A stretch of DNA of 64,000 nucleotides, from assembly GCF_023544665.1 (NCBI RefSeq), contig NZ_JAMJFL010000008.1:62001-126000 (forward strand), read 5' to 3'. The DNA is from Streptomyces sp. YS415. Its GTDB lineage: Bacteria; Actinomycetota; Actinomycetes; Streptomycetales; Streptomycetaceae. The notes under the pieces were generated by a model that searched no databases, had not been told where the DNA came from, and saw only the letters and a program-made list of their open reading frames with translations. The position numbers and the translations under genes were made by a program. Positions 26,962-33,977 of this stretch are shown here, one piece after another. The number at the start of each line of letters is the position of its first letter. The first letter of the stretch is position 1.

Positions 26962-27023
26962 CGCACACTGCCTGCGGCGGGGACGGCGCATGCTGCGTTG
27001 AGCAGGGGAGTTTCCGTAGCCAT
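26958..27023 (-). CDS. Possible 21-codon leader peptide before hpnC
   Basis: Frame MATETPLLNAACAVPAAGSV followed by Arg and TGA; the TGA overlaps the proposed hpnC GTG. A GGGAG sits 12 bases before the ATG. Third-position GC is only moderate, so coding is uncertain. It may start translation for a weakly initiated hpnC. It could also be chance. Confidence 0.35.
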   Translation of the reverse strand: MATETPLLNAACAVPAAGSVR

Positions 27024-27115
27024 TGCCGTCACATCTCCCGTTCTACACCGCCGACCCAATACACACTATTTCGGACACGCCGCCCAGCGGTCCGCGCGGC
27101 CTCCCCCCAGAGAGT

Positions 27116-27135
27116 GTGGGGCATTATGGCCCCAC
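27116..27135. promoter_or_regulatory. Palindrome with CATAAT centre upstream of the hopanoid cluster
   Basis: GTGGGGC (27116-27122) and GCCCCAC (27129-27135) flank a 6-base centre that reads CATAAT on the minus strand, a fair -10 hexamer for leftward transcription about 95 bases before the leader frame. An operator placed over a promoter is the simplest reading; a -35 was not convincing. Confidence 0.5.
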
Positions 27136-27162
27136 TTGCCGCGATTGGGGACCGGTACAGCT

Positions 27163-27178
27163 TACGTTGTACAACGTA
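27163..27178. promoter_or_regulatory. 16-bp perfect palindrome TACGTTGTACAACGTA
   Basis: Uninterrupted, A/T-centred 8+8 palindrome in the only space between the hopanoid cluster and the IS30 element. Its size and symmetry suit a TetR-type dimer site. The nearest gene transcribed away from it is hpnC, 200 bases to the left. The cognate regulator is unknown. Confidence 0.6.
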
Positions 27179-27278
27179 CGGCGGTTCGCCGGGGTGTCCT
27201 GCGCATCACAAGAACACACCGATTGGTCCCAAGATTCCTACCGCTGACCGAAGTTGACGTTTCCTTTGCAGACGCGGA

Positions 27279-27295
27279 GCCCCGCCGGACGGGGC
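27279..27295 (-). terminator. GCCCCG hairpin abutting the IS30 element, probably the old terminator of the exporter operon
   Basis: GCCCCG (27279-27284) and CGGGGC (27290-27295) pair across five bases. The hairpin ends exactly where the IS terminal repeat begins. With the IS removed it would lie about 60 bases after the ABC ATPase stop, in the right direction to end that operon. Confidence 0.6.
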
Positions 27296-27318
27296 GGATT
27301 CAACAAATCGTCGCAACA
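27296..27318. repeat. Left terminal inverted repeat of the IS30-family element
   Basis: This 23-base end matches the reverse complement of 28659-28681 at 18 of 23 positions, including an unbroken ATCGTCGCAACA. It covers the transposase stop codon. Confidence 0.75.
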
Positions 27319-28637
27319 GAGTGGTTGGTGGGGTCGCTCTGTAGCAGCTCGGTGAAGCGCTCGGCTGGGGTTTCCCAGCCGAGCGTCTTTCGTGGTCTGG
27401 TGTTCAGCTGGGCGGCCGCGGCGTCCAGGTCGTCCTTGGTGTACTTCGAGAGGTCTTCGCCCTTCGGGAAGTACTGCCGCAGGAGGCCGTTGGTGTTCTC
27501 GTTCGAGCCTCGTTGCCACGGGCTGTGTGGGTCGCAGAAGTACACCGGGATGCCAGATGCCTCGGAGAAGGCGTAGTGATGCGCCATCTCCGCGCCCTGG
27601 TCCCAGGTCAGGGAGCGCTTGAGGTGCGGCGGCAGGCCTTCGACGGCCGCGAGGAGCGCTTTGCGGAAGTAGCCGGGGCTGTGGCCGTTCGGCAGGTGGA
27701 CGAGCAGGGTGAAGCGGGTGCTGCGTTCCACAAGGGTGCCGATGGCGGACCCGTTCTTCGGTCCGACGATCAGGTCGCCTTCCCAGTGGCCCGGGACCGC
27801 GCGGTCTGCGGCTTCGAGGGGACGCTGGCTGATCGGGGTCATGGGGTGGGAGAAGCGCGGGGCTCTGCGATCCGGCTGCCGACGCTGCTTCCGGATGCTG
27901 CGGCCGGTCCTCAGTCGCCGGGTCAGCTCGCGCCTCAGGCTGATGTCGGCCTGGGCGTAGAGGGCCCGGTAGATCGTCTCGTGCGTGACATGCATCTGCG
28001 GATCCCCGGGGAAGTCCCGGCGGAGGACCTCGGCGATCTGCTGGGGGCTCCACCGTTCGTCCAGGCGCGCCTGGACGAAATCGCGCAGTTCAGGAAGCTG
28101 ATCGATCCGCCGAGACTTGGGGCGCGCCCGGCGTTCCTCGGCGCGTCTCTGAGCAGCGAAGGGGCGATAGTAGCCGGTGTGGCTCGGCCTGAGGTTGGGG
28201 TTGCAGTTGCGCCGGATCTCCCGGCTGATGGTCGACGGGCTGCGGCCCAGCTCGGCCGCGATCGACCGGACGGACCGCTTCTCCCGCCGCAGGTCGGCGA
28301 TGCGTATGCGCTCCTCCTCGGACAGGTAGCGGTCAGAGATCCGACGCCGACGCCCCACCCACTCGTCCCGGCGAGGGTGCGCCAGAGACTCGCGCCGAGT
28401 GCCAACCAGTGGCTGCACTGCCGGCCGCACCGCCTTCCGGCCGGGCTTGGTCGTTCCGATCCGCTCGTTACGGCCGTTGACCCACTCCTGGCCGGTCCTG
28501 CGGTTGATGCCGACAAGCCGACTGGCTCCTCTGATGCTCACGCCTTCATGTATCAGGTCGAGGAACCGCTGCTTCACCTCGGGGGACGCCCGCTTGCCGT
28601 TCGGGCGTCCCCCGGCAGTGATCTTGCTATCCGTCAT
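27300..28637 (-). CDS. IS30-family transposase
   Basis: DDE transposase of 445 residues. N-terminal helix-turn-helix region (about 15-60) and the second HTH typical of IS30 (about 104-145, with RSVRSIAAELGRSPSTISREIRRN), then the catalytic core with Asp288 (HWEGDLIVG), Asp346 (LTWDQGAEM) and Glu380 (QRGSNENTNGLLRQYFPKG). All three acidic residues are present and the frame has no interruption, so it may be active. The stop codon lies within the left inverted repeat. Confidence 0.96.
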   Translation of the reverse strand: MTDSKITAGGRPNGKRASPEVKQRFLDLIHEGVSIRGASRLVGINRRTGQEWVNGRNERIGTTKPGRKAVRPAVQPLVGTRRESLAHPRRDEWVGRRRRISDRYLSEEERIRIADLRREKRSVRSIAAELGRSPSTISREIRRNCNPNLRPSHTGYYRPFAAQRRAEERRARPKSRRIDQLPELRDFVQARLDERWSPQQIAEVLRRDFPGDPQMHVTHETIYRALYAQADISLRRELTRRLRTGRSIRKQRRQPDRRAPRFSHPMTPISQRPLEAADRAVPGHWEGDLIVGPKNGSAIGTLVERSTRFTLLVHLPNGHSPGYFRKALLAAVEGLPPHLKRSLTWDQGAEMAHHYAFSEASGIPVYFCDPHSPWQRGSNENTNGLLRQYFPKGEDLSKYTKDDLDAAAAQLNTRPRKTLGWETPAERFTELLQSDPTNHSVATIC

Positions 28638-28658
28638 CGCCTACCCGCTGGTGTCGGG

Positions 28659-28681
28659 TGTTGCGACGATCATTAGAACCC
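28659..28681. repeat. Right terminal inverted repeat of the IS30-family element
   Basis: Reads TGTTGCGACGATCATTAGAA and on; reverse complement of the left end with five mismatches. It lies 22 bases upstream of the transposase start, so may overlap its promoter. Confidence 0.75.
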
Positions 28682-28742
28682 AAGCGGGTTCCGGCGGGGC
28701 AGTGGGAAGCGGGCTCGGCCGGGTGCGGCGGTCCGGGGTGGA

Positions 28743-29519
28743 CTACTTGGCCGTGAACTTCTCGTACTCCTTGAGGACCTCGTCGGTCGGGCCGTCCATG
28801 CGCAGCTCGCCCCGTTCCAGCCACAGCACACGGTCGCAGGTGTCACGGATCGACTTGTTGTTGTGGCTGACGAGGAACACCGTGCCGGCTTCCTTGCGCA
28901 GCTCGCGGATGCGCTGCTCGGAGCGCTTCTGGAACTTGCGGTCGCCGGTGGCCAGGGCCTCGTCGATCATCAGGACGTCATGGTCCTTGGCGGCGGCGAT
29001 GGAGAACCGCAGCCGGGCCGCCATGCCGGAGGAGTAGGTGCGCATCGGCAGGGTGATGAAGTCGCCCTTCTCGTTGATGCCCGAGAAGTCGACGATCTGC
29101 TGGTAGCGCTCCTTGATCTCCTCGCGGGACATGCCCATGGCGAGACCGCCCAGTATGACGTTCCGCTCGCCGGTCAGGTCGTTCATCAGGGCCGCGTTCA
29201 CCCCCAGCAGCGAGGGCTGGCCGTCGGTGAAGACCTTGCCCCGCTCCGCCGGGAGCAGCCCCGCGATGGCCCGCAGCAGGGTGGACTTGCCGGAGCCGTT
29301 GGAGCCGATCAGACCGATCGCCTCGCCGCGGTAGGCGACGAAGGACACGCCCTTGACGGCGTGCACCTTGCGCACCCCCCGCTCGGTGTCGCCGGAGCCC
29401 CGCCTGAGGATCCGGCTGAGCGCGGCGGTGGCGCTGCCCTTGCCCGCCTTGGCGCCGTTGACGCGGTAGACGATGTGCAGCTCGTCGGCGATGACGGTGG
29501 GAATCCGGGTCTCAGCCAC
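28743..29519 (-). CDS. ABC transporter ATPase for polysaccharide/teichoic-acid-type export
   Basis: A 258-residue Wzt/TagH-like ATPase. Walker A GSNGSGKST (72-80), ABC signature YSSGMAARL, Walker B VLMIDEA and H-loop VSHN are all present, and the long N-terminal insertion before Walker A plus the ALMNDLTGERN Q-loop region mark the glycan-exporter group. It lacks the C-terminal carbohydrate-binding domain of O-antigen Wzt. The GTG at 29519 overlaps the permease gene by 8 bases. Last gene of the operon; the IS30 element lies just downstream. Substrate inferred from the neighbouring synthesis genes. Confidence 0.93.
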   Translation of the reverse strand: MAETRIPTVIADELHIVYRVNGAKAGKGSATAALSRILRRGSGDTERGVRKVHAVKGVSFVAYRGEAIGLIGSNGSGKSTLLRAIAGLLPAERGKVFTDGQPSLLGVNAALMNDLTGERNVILGGLAMGMSREEIKERYQQIVDFSGINEKGDFITLPMRTYSSGMAARLRFSIAAAKDHDVLMIDEALATGDRKFQKRSEQRIRELRKEAGTVFLVSHNNKSIRDTCDRVLWLERGELRMDGPTDEVLKEYEKFTAK

Positions 29520-30441
29520 GGCCGTACCTCTCCTCCGCCTTCCAGAAGTACACGAAGCCGCCGACCGCGAACAGCAGGGCCCAGCCGCCCGCGACCGCCC
29601 ACACGTGGTTCGGCAGGTTCTCGGAGCCGTAGCCGTCGATCAGCGCGAAGCGCATCAGGTCCATGTAGATGGCGGCCGGGTTCCACTGCAGGACGTCCGC
29701 GATCCACTGCGGCTTGTCGGCGAGCATGATCGGGATCGAGTACATGACGCCGGAGGCGTACATCCAGGTACGCATCACGAACGGCATCAGCTGCGCCAGG
29801 TCCGGGGTCTTCGCGCCGGCCCGGGCCATGATCAGGGCCAGGCCGGTGTTGAAGAGGAACTGCAGCGCCAGGACCGGGACCATCAGGAGCCAGGACAGGT
29901 CCGGGTAGCTGCCGAAAGCGCAGGTCACCGCGACCAGCACGATCATCGACGCGAGCAGCTGCTGGAGCTGCTGGAGCGAGAACGACACCGGCAGCGAGGC
30001 GCGCGGGAAGTGCAGCGCGCGGACCAGGCCGAGGTTGCCGGAGATCGCGCGGACGCCCGCCATCACCGAGCTCTGCGTGAAGGTGAACACGAAGACGCCG
30101 GTGACCAGGAACGGGATGTACACCTCGCGGGACATGCCCCGGTCGGCTTCCAGGATGACGCCGAAGATGAAGAAGTACACGGCCGCGTTCAGCAGCGGGG
30201 TCACCACTTGCCAGAGCTGGCCGAGCTTGGCCTGGCTGTACTGGGCGGTCAGCTTCGCCCGCGAGAAGGCGAGGATGAAGTGCCGCCGGTCCCAGAGCTG
30301 GCGGACGTACTCGACGAGCGAGGGGCGGGCGCCGCTCACGCTCAGCCCGTACTTGGCGGCCAGCTCGGCGGCCGTGAGTCCGTCGTCGGGCGACGGCGGC
30401 GCGGTCACCGCGACCTGTCCGTCGTGCGTTGTCTCACTCAC
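29512..30441 (-). CDS. ABC-2 type permease for polysaccharide/teichoic-acid-type export
   Basis: A 309-residue membrane protein of the Wzm/TagG group with six predicted membrane helices after a cytosolic N-terminal region (about 1-65). Family signatures are FSRAKLTAQYSQAKLGQLWQ in the amphipathic entry helix, the FTFTQSSVMAGVRAISGN segment and the late WNPAAIYMDLMRFAL loop. It pairs with the ATPase encoded 8 bases in overlap downstream. It begins 96 bases after the glycosyltransferase gene, on the same strand. GTG start at 30441. Confidence 0.93.
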   Translation of the reverse strand: MSETTHDGQVAVTAPPSPDDGLTAAELAAKYGLSVSGARPSLVEYVRQLWDRRHFILAFSRAKLTAQYSQAKLGQLWQVVTPLLNAAVYFFIFGVILEADRGMSREVYIPFLVTGVFVFTFTQSSVMAGVRAISGNLGLVRALHFPRASLPVSFSLQQLQQLLASMIVLVAVTCAFGSYPDLSWLLMVPVLALQFLFNTGLALIMARAGAKTPDLAQLMPFVMRTWMYASGVMYSIPIMLADKPQWIADVLQWNPAAIYMDLMRFALIDGYGSENLPNHVWAVAGGWALLFAVGGFVYFWKAEERYGRG

Positions 30442-30537
30442 TGGTGGAAACTTTCGTCTTCGAGATGCGCAGCCTGTGCGGGCATGCCGTGAGCCTGAGG
30501 CCTGGGTGCGGACCTCCTGTGCTGTCAGTGAAGCTTC

Positions 30538-31422
30538 TCAGACGACAGGAGGACGACCCAGCCGGGTCAGCCGCCACACCGTACGCCACTTCATGGGCCG
30601 GCGGGGGCCGCACGGGCTCGTCCAGCCTTCCCGGAATCCACCGAACCATGCCCGCAGCGCGGGCCGCGACGGCCTGCGTATCAGCGTGAGCAGCATCCAC
30701 ACGCCCAGGTAGACGGGGACGAGGAGCGCGGGGAGGTTGCGGCGGGCGAGCCAGACGCGGTTGCGGGCGACCATGCGGTGGTAGACCGCGTGCCGGGAGG
30801 GAGCGGTCGTGGGGTGGTACAGCACCATGTCGGACCGGTAGTCGATCGACCAGCCCGCGTCGAGGGCCCGCCATGCCAGGTCGGTTTCCTCGTGGGCGTA
30901 GAAGAATTCGTCCGGGAGGCCGCCGACTTCGGCGAAGACCTGGGTGCGGACGGCGTTGGCGCCGCCGAGGAAGGTGGTGACCCGGGAGGAGCGCATCGGG
31001 TCGGCGGCGCGCAGCCGGGGGACGTGGCGGCGCTGGGTGACGCCCGTCTCCGGGTCGGCGATGCGGAAGCTGACGATGCCGAGCCGGGGGTCCTCGGCGA
31101 AGGCCCGGCGGCAGAGCTCGGCGGTGTCGTGCTGGGCGAGGAGCCCGTCGTCGTCGAGGAAGAGCAATATGTCGACGTCGCGGCCGCTGGGGCCGAAGGC
31201 CTCGATGCCGACATTGCGACCGCCGGGGATGCCGAGGTTCTCCTGCAGCTCGATGGTGCGGACGCCCTCGGGCACGTCCGGGACCGGCGAGCCGTTGCCG
31301 ACCACGACCACCTCGACGCGGTCGCCGTCCTGCTTGGCGATCGAGTCGAGGAGGGCGCGCAGTTCGTCGGGGCGGTTGCCCATGGTGATGACGACCGCCC
31401 CGACCTTCATCGGGGCACTCAC
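30538..31422 (-). CDS. GT2-family glycosyltransferase
   Basis: A 294-residue inverting glycosyltransferase, GT-A fold. N-terminal VGAVVITMGNRPDELRALLDSI nucleotide-sugar region, metal-binding LFLDDDG (Asp90-92), and the acceptor-side GGANAVRTQVFAEVGGLPDEFFYAHEETDLAWRA stretch with the ED-type catalytic motif. A hydrophobic C-terminal segment (about 235-255) may anchor it at the membrane. Similar to rhamnosyl/galactosyl transferases of cell-wall glycans. The GTG at 31422 overlaps the preceding gene as GTGA. It probably decorates the polymer or lipid made by the operon. Confidence 0.9.
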   Translation of the reverse strand: MSAPMKVGAVVITMGNRPDELRALLDSIAKQDGDRVEVVVVGNGSPVPDVPEGVRTIELQENLGIPGGRNVGIEAFGPSGRDVDILLFLDDDGLLAQHDTAELCRRAFAEDPRLGIVSFRIADPETGVTQRRHVPRLRAADPMRSSRVTTFLGGANAVRTQVFAEVGGLPDEFFYAHEETDLAWRALDAGWSIDYRSDMVLYHPTTAPSRHAVYHRMVARNRVWLARRNLPALLVPVYLGVWMLLTLIRRPSRPALRAWFGGFREGWTSPCGPRRPMKWRTVWRLTRLGRPPVV

Positions 31423-32198
31423 TTCAGCCTGCTCGACGCGAGGATGGACACCAGGTGCAGCAGCGTCTGCACCAGCGCGATGCCGGCGAGTACGGCGACA
31501 CCGAGCCGCGAGTAGAACAGGTCGCCGCGCAGCTGGTCCACGATCGCCAGGACCAGGATCAGCAGCGACGCCTCGATGCCGAGGATCAGCCGGTGGAACT
31601 GCAGGGCGGCGGCGGCGCGGCGGGCCAGTGCCATCCCGGAGGAGCGCATCTCGGCGGCGGCCTCCTTGACCGGCGGCAGCCCGCCCTGGTGCCGGGCGAC
31701 CTGGACCAGGTCGGTCTCGGCCTTGATCAGGATGGCGCCGAGCGCGGCCAGCGTGCCGAGGAAGGCCCACAGCCAGTCGATGCGGCCGGTGCCCCACACG
31801 TCGGCGGCGCGCAGCCCGAAGCCGACGAGGACGGCGGCGTCGGTGAGGTAGGCGCCGACCCGGTCGAGGTAGACGCCGTTGAGCGAGTACTGCTTCTTCC
31901 AGCGGGCGATCTCGCCGTCGACGCAGTCCAGCAGCAGATACATCTGCACGCAGACCACGCCGAGCACGGCGCCCGCGATCCCCGGCACGAGCAGTGCCGG
32001 GGCCGCGAGCACACCGAAGACGGTCATCAGGTACGTGAGCTGGTTGGGCGTCACCCTGGTGTTGACCAGGTAGCGGTCCACCCGCAGGGACACCTCACGC
32101 ATGTAGAGGCGCCCCATCCAGTGCTCACCGCTGCGCCGGTCCTTCACCCCCGCGGGGTGGACGACCGGACGGAGTTCAGCTACCGATGGCCTTGACAT
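31419..32198 (-). CDS. CDP-alcohol phosphotransferase family protein with a substituted fourth aspartate
   Basis: A 259-residue integral membrane protein with about six helices. The family motif DxxDGxxAR-x8-GxxxDxxxD is present as Asp91, Asp94-Gly95, Ala98-Arg99, Gly108 and Asp112, but the last position, normally the catalytic Asp, is Ala116. Such enzymes displace CMP from a CDP-alcohol by another alcohol. The start overlaps the dehydrogenase gene by 23 bases; the stop overlaps the glycosyltransferase start as GTGA. Substrates unknown; a CDP-glycerol or CDP-polyol donor is inferred from neighbours. Confidence 0.85.
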   Translation of the reverse strand: MSRPSVAELRPVVHPAGVKDRRSGEHWMGRLYMREVSLRVDRYLVNTRVTPNQLTYLMTVFGVLAAPALLVPGIAGAVLGVVCVQMYLLLDCVDGEIARWKKQYSLNGVYLDRVGAYLTDAAVLVGFGLRAADVWGTGRIDWLWAFLGTLAALGAILIKAETDLVQVARHQGGLPPVKEAAAEMRSSGMALARRAAAALQFHRLILGIEASLLILVLAIVDQLRGDLFYSRLGVAVLAGIALVQTLLHLVSILASSRLK

Positions 32199-33237
32199 AG
32201 TCGGTGTACATGTCCTTGATCTGTTCGGTGGTCAGGTCGAGGTGTTCGAGGATCGTGAAGCGGCCGGGGCGGGTCTGCGGGGCGAACTCCACGGCCCGGA
32301 CGAACTCGTCCGGGGTGAAGCCGATCTCCTCCGGCAGCACCGGGAGCCCGTGCCGGCGCAGCACCTCGGCCATGTAGGCGGACTCTTCGTGGGCTCCGCG
32401 CAGGAACATCGCGAAGGCCGCGCCCAGTCCGCACTGTTCGCCGTGGGCGGCGGCGCGCCTGGGGTAGAGCAGGTCGAACGCGTGGTTGATCTCGTGGCAG
32501 GCGCCGGAGGACGGGCGGGAGTCGCCCGACACCGACATGGCGATGCCGCTGAGCACCAGCGCCTCGGCGAGCACCTGGAGGAAGTCCGTGTCCCCGATGC
32601 CGCCGGGGTGCCTGAGGACCGCCTCGCCGGCCTGCCGGGCGATCGCGGCGGCGAGGCCGTCGATCTTCTCGCCCTTGACGCGGTTGGCGAGTTCCCAGTC
32701 GGCGATCGCCGAGATGTTGGAGATCGCGTCCCCGATGCCCGCGCGCACGAAGCGCACCGGGGCCTCGCGGATGACGTCGAGGTCGATGACGACCGCGATC
32801 GGGTTCGGGACGCCGTAAGAGCCGCGCCCGGCGTCATTGTCGAGGGTGGCGACCGGCGAGCACAGGCCGTCGTGCGCCAGGTTCGTCGGTACGGCGACCA
32901 GCGGGAGGCCCACGCGTGCAGCGGCGAACTTGGCGCAGTCGATGATCTTGCCGCCGCCGAGGCCGACGACCGCGTCGTAGTGGCCGGCCTTTATGTCACT
33001 GGCCAGCCGGACCGCGTCGTCGAGGGTGCCGCCGCCGACCTCGTACCAGGTGGCGCCGGACAGCGAGGGCGCGAGGCGCTCCCGCAGCTTGGCGCCGGAA
33101 CCGCCGCTGACGGCGATGGCGAGCCTGCCGGAGTGGGAGATGCGCTCGTCGGCGAGGACGCCGACCAGGTCGTCCAGGGCACCCGGACGGATGTCGACGA
33201 CGACCGGCGCGGGGATGAGCCGGGTCAGTAGAGGCAC
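32176..33237 (-). CDS. Iron/zinc-type polyol-phosphate dehydrogenase, sn-glycerol-1-phosphate dehydrogenase-like
   Basis: A 353-residue metal-dependent dehydrogenase closest in motifs to sn-glycerol-1-phosphate dehydrogenase (EgsA/AraM). NAD site GGGKIID (94-100), the hallmark VPTNLAHDGLCSPVA (116-130) and metal ligands Asp170 (GIGD), His248 (SGACHE) and His265 (AHGEQ). The known reaction is reduction of dihydroxyacetone phosphate to glycerol 1-phosphate. The GTG at 33237 has GGGAG upstream and overlaps the cytidylyltransferase gene by 13 bases. Another ketose phosphate could be the true substrate. Confidence 0.85.
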   Translation of the reverse strand: MPLLTRLIPAPVVVDIRPGALDDLVGVLADERISHSGRLAIAVSGGSGAKLRERLAPSLSGATWYEVGGGTLDDAVRLASDIKAGHYDAVVGLGGGKIIDCAKFAAARVGLPLVAVPTNLAHDGLCSPVATLDNDAGRGSYGVPNPIAVVIDLDVIREAPVRFVRAGIGDAISNISAIADWELANRVKGEKIDGLAAAIARQAGEAVLRHPGGIGDTDFLQVLAEALVLSGIAMSVSGDSRPSSGACHEINHAFDLLYPRRAAAHGEQCGLGAAFAMFLRGAHEESAYMAEVLRRHGLPVLPEEIGFTPDEFVRAVEFAPQTRPGRFTILEHLDLTTEQIKDMYTDYVKAIGS

Positions 33238-33977
33238 GCGATCTCCCGTCCCCGGGCGAGATCGTCGTGGTTGTCGATCTCCACCCACTGAACGTCGCCG
33301 ATCGGCGCCGTGTCGATCGTGAAGCCGCGGTTCACGAGCTCCTGGTAGCCGTGCTCGTAGAACTGCTGCGGGTCGGTCTCCCAGACCGTCTTCAGGGCGT
33401 CGGCCAGCTCGGTGGCGGCGTCCCCCTCGATCAGGGTGACGCCGATGTACTCGCCGGTGGCCTCGGCCGGGTCCATCAGCTTGGTGATCTTCGTGACGCC
33501 CCTGTCGGGGTCCACGACGACCTTCATCTCCTCGTCCGCGAGCGACTTCACGGTGTCCAGGGCGAGGATGATCTTCTTGCCGTCGCCGCGGGCGGCGAGC
33601 AGCGTCTTCTCGACGGAGACGGGGTGCACGGTGTCGCCGTTGGCGAGGATCACGCCGTCCTTGAGGGCGTCACGGCCGCACCACAGGGAGTAGGCGTTGT
33701 TCCACTCCTCGGCCTTGTCGTTGTCGATGAGGGTCAGCTTGAGGCCGTACTTCGCCTCCAGGGCCGCCTTGCGCTCGTAGACGGCCTCCTTGCGGTAGCC
33801 GACGATGATCGCGACCTCGGTGAGACCGATCTCGGCGAAGTTGCCGAGGGTGAGGTCGAGAACCGTGGGTTCGCCTTCTATGCCCGCGGGGCCCACCGGC
33901 ACCAGAGCCTTGGGAAGGCTGTCGGTGTAGGGGCGCAGACGCCGTCCGGCGCCGGCCGCCAGCACGAGGCCGATCAT
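33225..33977 (-). CDS. CTP:polyol-phosphate / phosphocholine-type cytidylyltransferase
   Basis: A 250-residue nucleotidyltransferase of the LicC/phosphocholine cytidylyltransferase-like group. N-terminal signature VLAAGAGRRLRPYTDSLPKALVPVG with Lys23, and metal Asp in ILANGDTVH (about 112-119). It should activate a phosphorylated alcohol with CTP to feed the two CDP-alcohol phosphotransferases beside it. ATG at 33977 overlaps the preceding gene as ATGA. The exact alcohol (glycerol-1-P, inositol-P, choline-P) is not determined by sequence; the downstream dehydrogenase points to glycerol-1-P or a similar polyol. Confidence 0.88.
   Translation of the reverse strand: MIGLVLAAGAGRRLRPYTDSLPKALVPVGPAGIEGEPTVLDLTLGNFAEIGLTEVAIIVGYRKEAVYERKAALEAKYGLKLTLIDNDKAEEWNNAYSLWCGRDALKDGVILANGDTVHPVSVEKTLLAARGDGKKIILALDTVKSLADEEMKVVVDPDRGVTKITKLMDPAEATGEYIGVTLIEGDAATELADALKTVWETDPQQFYEHGYQELVNRGFTIDTAPIGDVQWVEIDNHDDLARGREIACLY

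Larger units (their letters stand above)
27296..28681 (-). mobile_element. Complete IS30-family insertion sequence, about 1.39 kb
   Basis: Bounded by 23-bp imperfect terminal inverted repeats (27296-27318 and 28659-28681) with a single full-length transposase gene between them. No convincing target duplication could be read by eye at the two junctions, so the outermost bases may be off by a few. The transposase frame is intact, which suggests recent arrival. It separates the hopanoid cluster from the polymer-export operon and lies against a hairpin, in keeping with the IS30 habit of choosing palindromic targets. Confidence 0.85.

Noticed and set aside
27023..27247. 74-codon plus-strand frame between hpnC and the IS element
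   Set aside because: No ribosome site, non-coding codon pattern, and it runs across the palindromes; regarded as intergenic.
27279..28681. Composite transposon or genomic island around the IS element
   Set aside because: Only one IS copy is present and flanking genes have the same composition and expected Streptomyces order.
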